A stretch of DNA of 13,369 bases from positions 1 to 13,369 of the forward strand of contig JAJYKG010000031.1 of NCBI GenBank assembly GCA_021788795.1. Reading direction: 5' to 3'. The notes beneath the pieces were generated by a model. That model was not told where the DNA came from and did no database searches. It worked only from the letters and a program-made list of their open reading frames with translations. Below, piece by piece: positions 1-6,235 of the stretch. A program made the position numbers and the translations under genes. Positions within the stretch are counted from its first letter, which is position 1; each line of letters begins with the position of its first letter. The stretch comes from Thermoplasmata archaeon. GTDB taxonomy: Archaea; Thermoplasmatota; Thermoplasmata; RBG-16-68-12.

Positions 1-51
1 CGCGCGAAGCTGCGGGCCCGGAACAAAGTCGCCAGGAAAGGGCGCCGCTAG
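1..51 (+). CDS. C-terminal end of a truncated gene, product unknown
   Basis: Frame 1 is open from the window edge to a TAG at 49-51 and encodes RAKLRARNKVARKGRR. The strongly basic tail would suit a nucleic-acid-binding or ribosome-associated protein, but 16 residues do not allow an assignment. Its stop overlaps the stop of the minus-strand gene at 48-593 by a few bases, a typical tail-to-tail arrangement in compact archaeal genomes. It could also be a chance open frame, because high GC makes stops rare. Confidence 0.4.
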   Translation, partial: RAKLRARNKVARKGRR

Positions 52-593
52 GCGTCCGCGGCCGCAGCGTCCAGGGACGCCTTACGCTGGAGGAGGACCT
101 CGAGGTCCGCGGGGTACCGCGCCCTGCGCTTCCCCGCGAGGAGTTCCCGCTGGGCCTCGGCGATCCGGGGCGGGAGGTCGCTCCACACGGACCGCAGACA
201 CGCGTCGAGCTTCCGCTCCGCCGCGACCACCGTGTCGCCGACCACGGAGAGGTCGAGGCCGCGCACGGGGCCGTAGTACGCGTACACGTGCAGGTTTCCC
301 TTGAAGAAGCACGCGCTGTACGGGAGCAGCTGGGCGCCCGCGTGCTCTGCGACCTTGGCGAACCGGGCCACCTCCTCCGGCGTCACGCTCGCGGGCGCGA
401 CGATCTCCGTGAGGAGCTCCACGGTCGAGACGTAGGACGCCTCCTTGCGGTGCGTGTCGAAGATGAGCGGCAGCCCGTCCACGACCAAGGTGCCGTACGA
501 GGTCTCCTGCGTCTCCGCGTCGAACACGGTCAGGCCGTGGTCCTCCGGCGCGAGCCGCTGCAGCCGCAGGAAGTCGTCCCGCTCCGCGGACAT
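48..593 (-). CDS. hypothetical protein, 181 aa
   Basis: I do not recognise this protein. It is predicted soluble, with no signal peptide or membrane segment. The middle has alternating hydrophobic stretches that look like a small mixed alpha/beta domain (GTLVVDGLPLIFD near residues 33-45, then a stretch with a single Cys and a tyrosine-rich HVYAYYG). The C-terminal third is charged and probably helical (AEAQRELLAGKRRARYPADLEVLLQRK). The frame extends 31 codons further upstream, but I start at the ATG at 593-591. An AT-rich box (AAATAC, 615-620 on the plus axis) lies about 26 nt upstream of it, as expected for a leaderless archaeal transcript, and the extension is Arg-rich and low in complexity. 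The gene is divergent from the dehydrogenase at 716, and nothing in the context fixes its role. Confidence 0.65.
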   Translation of the reverse strand: MSAERDDFLRLQRLAPEDHGLTVFDAETQETSYGTLVVDGLPLIFDTHRKEASYVSTVELLTEIVAPASVTPEEVARFAKVAEHAGAQLLPYSACFFKGNLHVYAYYGPVRGLDLSVVGDTVVAAERKLDACLRSVWSDLPPRIAEAQRELLAGKRRARYPADLEVLLQRKASLDAAAADA

Positions 594-614
594 CGGACTC
601 CGACCGGCGGCCTC

Positions 615-620
615 GTATTT
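615..620 (-). promoter_or_regulatory. TATA-like box for the 181-aa gene
   Basis: On the minus strand this reads AAATAC in an otherwise GC-rich stretch. Its centre is about 26 nt upstream of the ATG at 593, the usual TATA-to-start distance in archaea, which suggests a leaderless mRNA. Confidence 0.4.
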
Positions 621-670
621 GACGCTGTCCCGTTCCCGCCCGCCGCGCCGGCCCGATACCAACCGCAACC

Positions 671-676
671 TTATAG
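671..676 (+). promoter_or_regulatory. TATA-like box for the Ldh2-type gene
   Basis: TTATAG is the only AT-rich hexamer upstream of the gene at 716. Transcription would start near 700, leaving a leader of about 16 nt that contains a G-rich GGGGCGGTG just before the ATG, a possible weak ribosome-binding site. Confidence 0.4.
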
Positions 677-715
677 ACGGCCGCAAGTTTGGGGACGCCG
701 AACCGGGGCGGTGTG

Positions 716-1801
716 ATGGCCGACGGATCTGTTATCCAGGAGAAAGCTCTCAGGACGTTCTGCGAGACGGTGCTCACGAAGCTCGGGGTGCCGCCGCAGG
801 ACGCGTACGTGACCACGGACGTCCTCGTGCTCGCGGACCTCCGGGGGATCGGCTCGCACGGCGTCGCGCGCCTCCAGCGCTACGTGACGGGCCTGAAGGA
901 AGGCTACATCAAGCCCACGGACCACAGCACGATCGTCCGCGAGACGAAGGCGACGGCCCTCTTCGACGGCGGCCAGAGCCTCGGGCAGGTCGTCGGCAAG
1001 AAGGCCATGGAGCTCGCGATCAAGAAGGCGAAGGAGACCGCGGTGGGCGTCGTCACCGTCCGCAACTCGAACCACTACGGCATCGCCGGGTACTACGCGC
1101 TCATGGCCCTCGACCATGACCTCATCGGCATGAGCATGACCAACGCGGCGCCGCTCGTCGTGCCCACGTTCGGCCGCACCGCGATCCTCGGGACGAACCC
1201 CATCGCGATCACCGCGCCCACGTCCAAGGAGACCCCGTTCGTCTTCGACATGGCCACCGCCACCGTGCCGCGGGGCAAGGTCGAGGTCTACAACCGCCAG
1301 GGCAAGGCCATGCCCAAGGGCTACGCGGTCGACGAGACCGGGGCCGACAGCACGGACCCGGCGCGCGTCCTGAACGCCCTCGCGAAGCGCCTCGGCGGCG
1401 GCCTCCTGCCCCTGGGCGGCGCGGGCGAGGAGTTCGGCGGGCACAAGGGCTACGGCCTCGCGCTCATGGTCGACGTCCTCAGCGGCGTCCTGCCCGGGGC
1501 CGCGACCGGCCTCCAGGTGTACGGGGACGAGAAGCGCCCCGACGTGGGACACTTCTTCCTGGCGATCGACCCCGCGGCCTTCCGGCCGCTGGACGAGTTC
1601 AAGTCGGACATGGACCGCATCGCCCGGGAGCTCAAGGACAGCCCGAAGGCCGCGGGCCAGGAGCGCATCTACGTCGCCGGCGAGAAGAGCTTCGCGCGGA
1701 TGGCGAAGTACCGCACGGAGGGCATCCCCCTCGGCCCGAAGGTCGTGGAGAACCTGCAGCAGATCGGCGCGGAGCTCGGCGTGGCGTGGCCGGGCGCGTA
1801 G
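716..1801 (+). CDS. Ldh2-type NAD(P)-dependent 2-hydroxyacid (malate/L-lactate) dehydrogenase
   Basis: At 361 aa this is the standard length for the Ldh2 family (malate/L-lactate/L-sulfolactate dehydrogenases, structurally unrelated to classical LDH). Visible family signatures are DLRGIGSHGVARLQRY (residues 41-56, with the conserved SHG), the SNHYGIAGYY segment at 118-127 carrying the conserved catalytic-type His120, GTNPIAI at 159-165 and GGHKGYGLALMVDVLSG at 241-257. The family reduces 2-oxoacids or oxidises 2-hydroxyacids with NAD(P)H/NAD(P)+ in the cytoplasm. Known substrates include malate, lactate, sulfolactate, ureidoglycolate and cyclic imino acids, so the exact substrate is open. I use the ATG at 716 rather than the TTG at 689. 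A neighbouring LhgO-like oxidase and a LarA-like racemase support a role in 2-hydroxyacid metabolism. Confidence 0.9.
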   Translation: MADGSVIQEKALRTFCETVLTKLGVPPQDAYVTTDVLVLADLRGIGSHGVARLQRYVTGLKEGYIKPTDHSTIVRETKATALFDGGQSLGQVVGKKAMELAIKKAKETAVGVVTVRNSNHYGIAGYYALMALDHDLIGMSMTNAAPLVVPTFGRTAILGTNPIAITAPTSKETPFVFDMATATVPRGKVEVYNRQGKAMPKGYAVDETGADSTDPARVLNALAKRLGGGLLPLGGAGEEFGGHKGYGLALMVDVLSGVLPGAATGLQVYGDEKRPDVGHFFLAIDPAAFRPLDEFKSDMDRIARELKDSPKAAGQERIYVAGEKSFARMAKYRTEGIPLGPKVVENLQQIGAELGVAWPGA

Positions 1802-1816
1802 GAGTCTACGCAGGCC

Positions 1817-1822
1817 TAATAA
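1817..1822 (+). promoter_or_regulatory. TATA-like box for the LhgO-like gene
   Basis: TAATAA lies in the 55-nt gap after the Ldh2-type gene. Its centre is about 37 nt before the ATG at 1857, predicting a leader of roughly 10 nt. The LhgO-like gene therefore probably has its own promoter despite following closely on the same strand. Confidence 0.4.
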
Positions 1823-1856
1823 GCCGCGCTTGGTTGGCGCTAACCGCAGGTTCGTC

Positions 1857-3176
1857 ATGGACGAGTGGGACGTCGCCATCGTCGGGGGCGGAATCCTCGG
1901 CACCAACGTGGCCTACTGGCTCGCCTCCCGCTACGACGGTCGCTTCGCCGTCCTCGAGAAGGAACCGAGCGTGGCGGAGCACGCGAGCCGGCGGAACACC
2001 GGCGTCGTCCATCGGCCGTTCTACCTGCACCCCGAGAACGCGAAGGTCTTCGCGCGCGCCGCGGGGGTCTCGTACCACCTCTGGAAGGCGTACGCGGCGA
2101 AGAAGGGCCTGCCGTGGGCCCCCGTCGGGACCTACGAGGTCGCCCTGGAGGACGACCAGGTCGACACCCTCCACAAGTACGTCGGATACGCGGCCGAGAA
2201 CGGGATGGAACCCTCGGAGATCGAGTTCGTGGACCCGAGCGAGATGAGGCGACGCGAGCCGAACGTCCGGTGCGAGGGCGCCGTGTTCTCGAAGACGGAC
2301 ACGGCCGTGGACTACCAGGCCTTCACGCAGGCCGTGAAGGCGGACGCGGAGGCCCTCGGGGTCCGCTTCCTCACCGGCGTCGACGCGACGGGCGTCACCG
2401 CGACGGACTCGGGCGTCGCGATCGCCGTGGGCGGCGGGCGGGAGCCCGTGCGGGCCCGCTACCTCATCGGCTGCGCGGGCGGGAGCGCCATCGACCTCGC
2501 CCACGCCATGGGCGTCGCGCAGGAGTACACGGACCTGCACTTCCGCGGGGAGTACTGGACCATCGACCGCGAGGCCGCGCGTCTCGCGACGCACAACGTC
2601 TACTCCGTGCCGCGGCACACGGACCTCCCCTTCCTCGACCCCCACTGGGTCGTGCGCGCCACGGGCCGCCGGGAGATCGGGCCGAACGCGGTGCCCGTCT
2701 CCGGGCCGGCGTCCTACCACGGACTCGTCCGCCCCCTGGAGCCATGGGTCGCGAAGTTCTTCGAGCCGCCGGTCTACAACAAGCTCCGCCTCATGATGGA
2801 CAAGGACTTCCTGAGCCTCGCCGTCCAGGAGATGTGGTCCTCCCTCTCGAAGGCCGCCATGCTCCAGCGCGTGCAGCGCTTCCTGCCCGCGCTGCGGCTG
2901 CAGCACCTCGTCTCCCCCGGGACGGCGGGCATCCGCACCCCCGTCGTCAACGCCCACGGGCGCATCGTGAAGGAGGCCATCGAGGTGCCCGGGCCGCACT
3001 CCTACCACATCCTGAACTACAACTCGCCCGGGGCCACCGGCTCCCCCGCCTTCGCCGTCTACCTGGTGGACCGGCTCGCGGCCCGCGGGGATCTCGACCA
3101 CCTGAGGGAGAACCCGAGGCCGAGCGAACTCTGGTCCTGGGACACAATCGCGACCGCGATGGAGCTCACCGCGTAG
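1857..3176 (+). CDS. LhgO-like FAD-dependent L-2-hydroxyacid (L-2-hydroxyglutarate) dehydrogenase/oxidase
   Basis: This 439-aa protein belongs to the DAO-fold FAD oxidoreductases. The N-terminal dinucleotide-binding motif is WDVAIVGGGILGTNVAYWLA (residues 4-23), followed by VLEKEP (32-37), where the adenosine ribose is normally held. RRNTGVVHRPFYLHP (45-59) and PHWVVRATGRREIGPNAVPV (262-281) match conserved LhgO/YgaF segments, and the C-terminal GIRTPVVN plus NYNSPGATGSPAFA (388-401) resembles the second FAD-contacting region. LhgO oxidises L-2-hydroxyglutarate to 2-oxoglutarate and passes electrons to a quinone or other acceptor, but archaeal members are mostly uncharacterised. I chose the ATG at 1857; an in-frame TTG at 1830 would lie upstream of the predicted transcription start. 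A glycerol-3-phosphate dehydrogenase-like activity is the main alternative. Confidence 0.8.
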   Translation: MDEWDVAIVGGGILGTNVAYWLASRYDGRFAVLEKEPSVAEHASRRNTGVVHRPFYLHPENAKVFARAAGVSYHLWKAYAAKKGLPWAPVGTYEVALEDDQVDTLHKYVGYAAENGMEPSEIEFVDPSEMRRREPNVRCEGAVFSKTDTAVDYQAFTQAVKADAEALGVRFLTGVDATGVTATDSGVAIAVGGGREPVRARYLIGCAGGSAIDLAHAMGVAQEYTDLHFRGEYWTIDREAARLATHNVYSVPRHTDLPFLDPHWVVRATGRREIGPNAVPVSGPASYHGLVRPLEPWVAKFFEPPVYNKLRLMMDKDFLSLAVQEMWSSLSKAAMLQRVQRFLPALRLQHLVSPGTAGIRTPVVNAHGRIVKEAIEVPGPHSYHILNYNSPGATGSPAFAVYLVDRLAARGDLDHLRENPRPSELWSWDTIATAMELTA

Positions 3177-3200
3177 CCGGGCGCCGCGCCGGCCACGGCC

Positions 3201-4661
3201 TCAGGCGCCGGGGACTCGGATCCAGTACGTGGGGTCGTCGACGATCAGGTACGTCGGCTTGCCCTTCTTCTCCTGCTCTTGGACCCAGGCCCGCAGCCGT
3301 TCCTCCGGGTCGCCGCCCCGCGCCCCGACGTAGCGGAAGGGGAGCAGCTTCCGCTCCTCGTCGGTGAGCCCGTCGGCCAGGAGCCAGAGGTGGCCCCAGC
3401 CCGTCCGGCGGTACTGCACGAGCAGGTCCACGGGCTTCTGCTTGCCGATCTTGAAGTCCGCCATGACGACCCTCTGGACCTCGTGAAGCGCGCGGTCGAT
3501 CGCCGCGGGCCCGACCTCCTTCGGGTCCGCGCCCGCCGCGATCTTTGCGTCCGCCTCCTGGAGGATGGGGGCCGCGACCTTCATCAGGTTTCGGAACTCC
3601 TCATTCCCGAATCCGTCGCGGCACGGGGCCACGCAGACGACGGTCCCCCCGGGCTTCACCGCGCGCGTCGCGGCGTTGATGGCCTTGCCCGCCTGGTACG
3701 CGTTGATCCCGAGGTGCCTCGCCGCGACGATGGCGACGTCCGCGAGCTCGGGGACGCGGGCCTCGTAGACCTTGTCGAGGGCATGGCGGAGCTTGCGGTG
3801 GACCTCGAGGATGTCACCGCCCTCCAGGGCCACGACCTCGTAGGCGGGGTTCAGGACGGACACCACCGCGTACACGAAGGTGCCGCGGGTCCCCAGCGCG
3901 TCGAGGATGACCTTCACGGCCGTCCGCTTGTACTCGTAGACGGGGTTGCCGTCCAGGATGCCCATGTCGACGTGGGCCGCGAAGCCCAGCTCGCCGAACA
4001 TCCGCAGGTGGTCCGCGGTGGTGAGGGCCCGCCCCGCGATCCCCGGCACGAGGTGCTTCGGGCCCCCGCTGACACCCGCGAAGTAGTGGTAGTCGAGGTC
4101 GCACAGGGAGACGATCGCCTCGGAGCGGGCGGCCCGGGCGTTGAGCTCGACGGCCGTGCCGTCCGGCATCGTGCCGAGCCGCTCGAGGTCCTCGCGGTCG
4201 TGGTGGAAGAAGACGCGGTCCTTCCATGCCGGCCAGAGCTTCTCGCCGAGCATGTGGACCCACTCGTTATCCTTCGGGTCGCGGTGCGTCGCCGCGGCGA
4301 TGAGGATGTTGATCCGTTCTCGCTTCACGCCGTGGGCCTGGAGCCAGTCCAGGAGCCCGGGAAGCAGCAGCCGCTGGTGGGCGCACGGTCGCGCGTAGTC
4401 GTCGATGATCACCGTGACGTCGCCGCCGCGGTACCTGGAAGCCAGCCACGCCTTCAGCGAGGGCGTGAGCTCCGGCGTCGACGATTCCTCGAGCGACCGG
4501 CGCAAGTCGCCCGCCACGTCCGCGAGGGGGGGAGCGCCCGCGGGCGCGCGCAACGGGATGACGCGGCCCTCGGACCGCACGTTCTCGGGAAGGAAATCGG
4601 ACAGGAAGCGGTCGCCGTACGCGAGGCGGGGCACTCGATCGACAACGGCCTTCGTCGCCAT
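3201..4661 (-). CDS. larA: LarA-like nickel-pincer racemase/epimerase (lactate racemase family)
   Basis: This 486-aa protein carries the LarA signatures in order: IIDDYARP (residues 85-92), ATHRDP with His126, DLDYHYFAG with His192, SGGPKHLVPG with Lys202, and TADHLRMFG with His218. In lactate racemase the equivalent His/Lys residues hold the covalent nickel-pincer nucleotide and perform hydride transfer; all are present here, so the enzyme should be active if the cofactor is made. LarB, LarC and LarE, needed for that cofactor, are not in the window. It is about 60 residues longer than typical LarA. The family racemises or epimerises several 2-hydroxyacids, so lactate is likely but not certain. 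I prefer the ATG at 4661 over the one at 4673, because the TATA box at 4686-4692 then sits at the leaderless distance. It is convergent with the LhgO-like gene and divergent from the Hdr operon. Confidence 0.87.
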   Translation of the reverse strand: MATKAVVDRVPRLAYGDRFLSDFLPENVRSEGRVIPLRAPAGAPPLADVAGDLRRSLEESSTPELTPSLKAWLASRYRGGDVTVIIDDYARPCAHQRLLLPGLLDWLQAHGVKRERINILIAAATHRDPKDNEWVHMLGEKLWPAWKDRVFFHHDREDLERLGTMPDGTAVELNARAARSEAIVSLCDLDYHYFAGVSGGPKHLVPGIAGRALTTADHLRMFGELGFAAHVDMGILDGNPVYEYKRTAVKVILDALGTRGTFVYAVVSVLNPAYEVVALEGGDILEVHRKLRHALDKVYEARVPELADVAIVAARHLGINAYQAGKAINAATRAVKPGGTVVCVAPCRDGFGNEEFRNLMKVAAPILQEADAKIAAGADPKEVGPAAIDRALHEVQRVVMADFKIGKQKPVDLLVQYRRTGWGHLWLLADGLTDEERKLLPFRYVGARGGDPEERLRAWVQEQEKKGKPTYLIVDDPTYWIRVPGA

Positions 4662-4685
4662 GGGATTCCCCATGCTGGGAGGGCC

Positions 4686-4692
4686 TATTTAA
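4686..4692 (-). promoter_or_regulatory. TATA box for larA
   Basis: On the minus strand this reads TTAAATA. Its centre at 4689 is 27-28 nt upstream of the ATG at 4661, which suggests a leaderless larA transcript and decides between the two nearby ATG codons. Confidence 0.55.
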
Positions 4693-4704
4693 CGGACACG
4701 TCCG
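4693..4704. promoter_or_regulatory. possible operator: inverted repeat CGGAC-AC-GTCCG
   Basis: A 5-bp inverted repeat with a 2-nt spacer directly abuts the larA TATA box on its upstream side, where the archaeal BRE lies. A protein bound here could block transcription factor B. The sequence CGTCCGAAC that begins in this repeat recurs at 4828-4836, next to the hdr promoter. Short arms in GC-rich DNA make chance a real alternative. Confidence 0.25.
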
Positions 4705-4756
4705 AACTTTCCGGACGGCCGCGCCTCGCTCGCACGGGGGCCGTTTCGGTTGCCCT

Positions 4757-4769
4757 CGTCCTTCGGACG
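4757..4769. promoter_or_regulatory. possible operator: inverted repeat CGTCC-TTC-GGACG
   Basis: A second GTCC/GGAC inverted repeat (5-bp arms, 3-nt spacer) lies in the middle of the divergent larA/hdr intergenic region. It shares half-site sequence with the repeat at 4693-4704. Function is inferred from position and recurrence only. Confidence 0.2.
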
Positions 4770-4796
4770 CGCGCAGGGAGGCGCGAAGGAGGGTTA

Positions 4797-4812
4797 CACG
4801 TGCAGTACGTAC
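4797..4812. promoter_or_regulatory. palindromes CACGTG and GTACGTAC upstream of the hdr promoter
   Basis: Two perfect palindromes, CACGTG (4797-4802) and GTACGTAC (4805-4812), lie immediately upstream of the TATA-like box at 4816. They are candidate regulator sites for the hdr operon. No particular regulator family is implied. Confidence 0.22.
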
Positions 4813-4815
4813 CTT

Positions 4816-4824
4816 AGCTATATC
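4816..4824 (+). promoter_or_regulatory. TATA-like box of the hdr operon
   Basis: AGCTATATC is the AT-rich element closest to hdrC. A start about 26 nt downstream falls near 4846, leaving a leader of 8-17 nt depending on whether GTG 4854 or ATG 4863 is used. No comparable element is seen ahead of the downstream genes, so this is probably the main promoter for the whole 4863-12506 transcript. Confidence 0.5.
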
Positions 4825-4862
4825 CCTCGTCCGAACGTCCCGAGCATGAGACGGTGGCAGCG

Positions 4863-5342
4863 ATGGAGCCGGCACGCGTCCGCCCGGAGGTACCGCCCTT
4901 CTGGGTGGAGGTGGCCTCGACCCCGGGCGGGGAATCCATCGCGACCTGCATCCCGTGCGAGGCGTGCTCGAGCCCCTGCCCGATCGGGGCCCTCGATCCG
5001 GGGTTCAGCCTGCCACGCATCATCGGGCGCGTCAAGGCGGGCCGACGCCAGGAGACGCTCGCGGCGGAGGATCTCTGGACCTGCACGCGATGCTACGCCT
5101 GCGCCGCCGGCTGCCCGAGGCACGCGCGGCCCGGGGAAATCCTGGGAGCGCTCCGGCAGCTCGCCCTCCGGGCGGGCGCGGACGGGCCCGGACCCCGCCG
5201 CGCTCGGGCGCTCGGGGCCCAGGTGCGGGAACGGGGGCGGATCGACCTGGCCACGCGCGGGAAACCGTCGCCGCGGCGCGCGCGGCCCGCCGCGTCCTCC
5301 GCCGCCGTCCGCGGGATCCTCGACGCCGCGGAGGCCTCGTGA
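4863..5342 (+). CDS. hdrC: HdrC-like two-[4Fe-4S] ferredoxin subunit
   Basis: This 159-aa protein (162 if the in-frame GTG at 4854 is used) has two CxxCxxCxxxCP motifs: Cys29/32/35/39 and Cys74/77/80/84. The spacing and the intervening helix with DLWTCTRCYAC are typical of HdrC, the electron-relay subunit that connects HdrA to HdrB. The C-terminal 55 residues are rich in Arg, Ala and Gly and show no recognisable domain, which is unusual for HdrC. It is the first gene of the operon. Its TGA overlaps the ATG of hdrB by one base (TGATG), pointing to translational coupling and stoichiometric synthesis. A general ferredoxin-like subunit of another complex is possible, but the hdrB and hdrA neighbours make HdrC the best call. 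Confidence 0.87.
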   Translation: MEPARVRPEVPPFWVEVASTPGGESIATCIPCEACSSPCPIGALDPGFSLPRIIGRVKAGRRQETLAAEDLWTCTRCYACAAGCPRHARPGEILGALRQLALRAGADGPGPRRARALGAQVRERGRIDLATRGKPSPRRARPAASSAAVRGILDAAEAS

Positions 5343-6235
5343 TGCGCTACGCGTACTTCCCCGGATGCGCCGCGAGCGGGAGCTGCCGCGAGCTCGACGA
5401 CGCCACGCGCGGGGTCGCGGAGGACCTCGGCATCGAACTGGTCGACCTGGCCGGCGCCGCGTGCTGCGGGGCCGGAATCCTCCAGGAGACGAACCCGGAG
5501 GGCGCCCTCGCGGTCAACGCGCACACCCTCTCCCTCGCCCAGACGGAAGGGCTCGACGTGCTCACCGTGTGCGGCACCTGCCAGCTCCATCTGGCCCGCG
5601 CGGCGCGAAGCCTCGAGGACCCGAAGACCCGCGCGCGCGTCAACCGGGTCCTCGAGAAGGCCGGGCAGGATCCCTACCGCGGCGGCGTCCGGGTCCGCCA
5701 CCTCCTCCAAGTCTTGCTGCAGGACGTCGGGGAGCGGAAGCTCGCCGCCCACGTCCGGCGCCCGCTCGACGGCCTCGCGGTGGGCGCCTTCTACGGCTGC
5801 AACCTGTTGCGCGACCCCGGGGCGGACGCGTACGACACGCCCGAGGACCCGACGTCCATCGAGCGCCTGGTCGCTCTCCTGGGCGGGAACGCGGTGAGCT
5901 TCCGGGCGCGGACCGCGTGCTGCGGCTTCCACGCGCTGGCGGTCCGCGAGGACCTCGTGGTCCGTCTGTCCGCCGCGGGACTGGCGGAGGCGAGGGACGC
6001 GGGCGCGACGATGGTCGCGACCCCCTGCCCGCTCTGCCACCTCGTCCTCGACGCGCGCCAGCGCAAGGCCGCGAAGGCCTCGGGCCAGACCCTCAACGTG
6101 CCCATTCTCCACCTCTCCCAGCTCGTCGGGCTCGCCCTCGGCATCGACCCCGGGCGCCTGGGCGTGGACCGCCACGTCGTGCCCGTGACGCCCGTGATCG
6201 AGAAACTGGAGGACCGGGAGGTCGTGAAGGCGTGA
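5342..6235 (+). CDS. hdrB: HdrB-like subunit with two CCG domains
   Basis: At 297 aa this is the length of stand-alone HdrB. Both CCG cysteine sets are complete: Cys9, Cys41-42, Cys77, Cys80, and Cys153, Cys193-194, Cys229, Cys232. In methanogen HdrB these hold two noncubane [4Fe-4S] clusters that reduce the CoM-S-S-CoB heterodisulfide; the positions here are nearly identical. In a non-methanogen the substrate may be another disulfide or thiol compound, or the subunit may act as an electron outlet. The start is supported by GGAGG at 5330-5334, seven bases upstream, and by overlap with the hdrC stop. The 3' end overlaps hdrA by four bases (GTGA). Confidence 0.9.
   Translation: MRYAYFPGCAASGSCRELDDATRGVAEDLGIELVDLAGAACCGAGILQETNPEGALAVNAHTLSLAQTEGLDVLTVCGTCQLHLARAARSLEDPKTRARVNRVLEKAGQDPYRGGVRVRHLLQVLLQDVGERKLAAHVRRPLDGLAVGAFYGCNLLRDPGADAYDTPEDPTSIERLVALLGGNAVSFRARTACCGFHALAVREDLVVRLSAAGLAEARDAGATMVATPCPLCHLVLDARQRKAAKASGQTLNVPILHLSQLVGLALGIDPGRLGVDRHVVPVTPVIEKLEDREVVKA
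6217..6222 (+). promoter_or_regulatory. Shine-Dalgarno GGAGGT that decides the hdrA GTG start
   Basis: GGAGGT lies nine bases before the GTG at 6232, inside the end of hdrB. It supports starting hdrA at this GTG rather than at any upstream codon of the frame, which stays open far back through hdrB and hdrC. Confidence 0.6.

Noticed and set aside
3176..3193. GC-rich inverted repeat GCCGG/CCGGC between the convergent LhgO-like and larA genes as a terminator
   Set aside because: The stem is only five base pairs, there is no following T-run, and such repeats are common in this base composition. Archaeal termination mainly uses T-tracts, none of which is visible here.
3279..4817. A 512-codon plus-strand open frame opposite larA
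   Set aside because: It is an antisense shadow of larA, whose catalytic residues are all present on the minus strand. The plus translation shows no motif.
4750..6231. A frame open for 494 codons upstream of hdrA, which would make a much longer HdrA
   Set aside because: This stretch is covered by the well-supported hdrC and hdrB in other frames, and its translation is Arg/Pro/Ala-rich and low in complexity. HdrA homology begins right after the GTG at 6232, which has a GGAGGT site.
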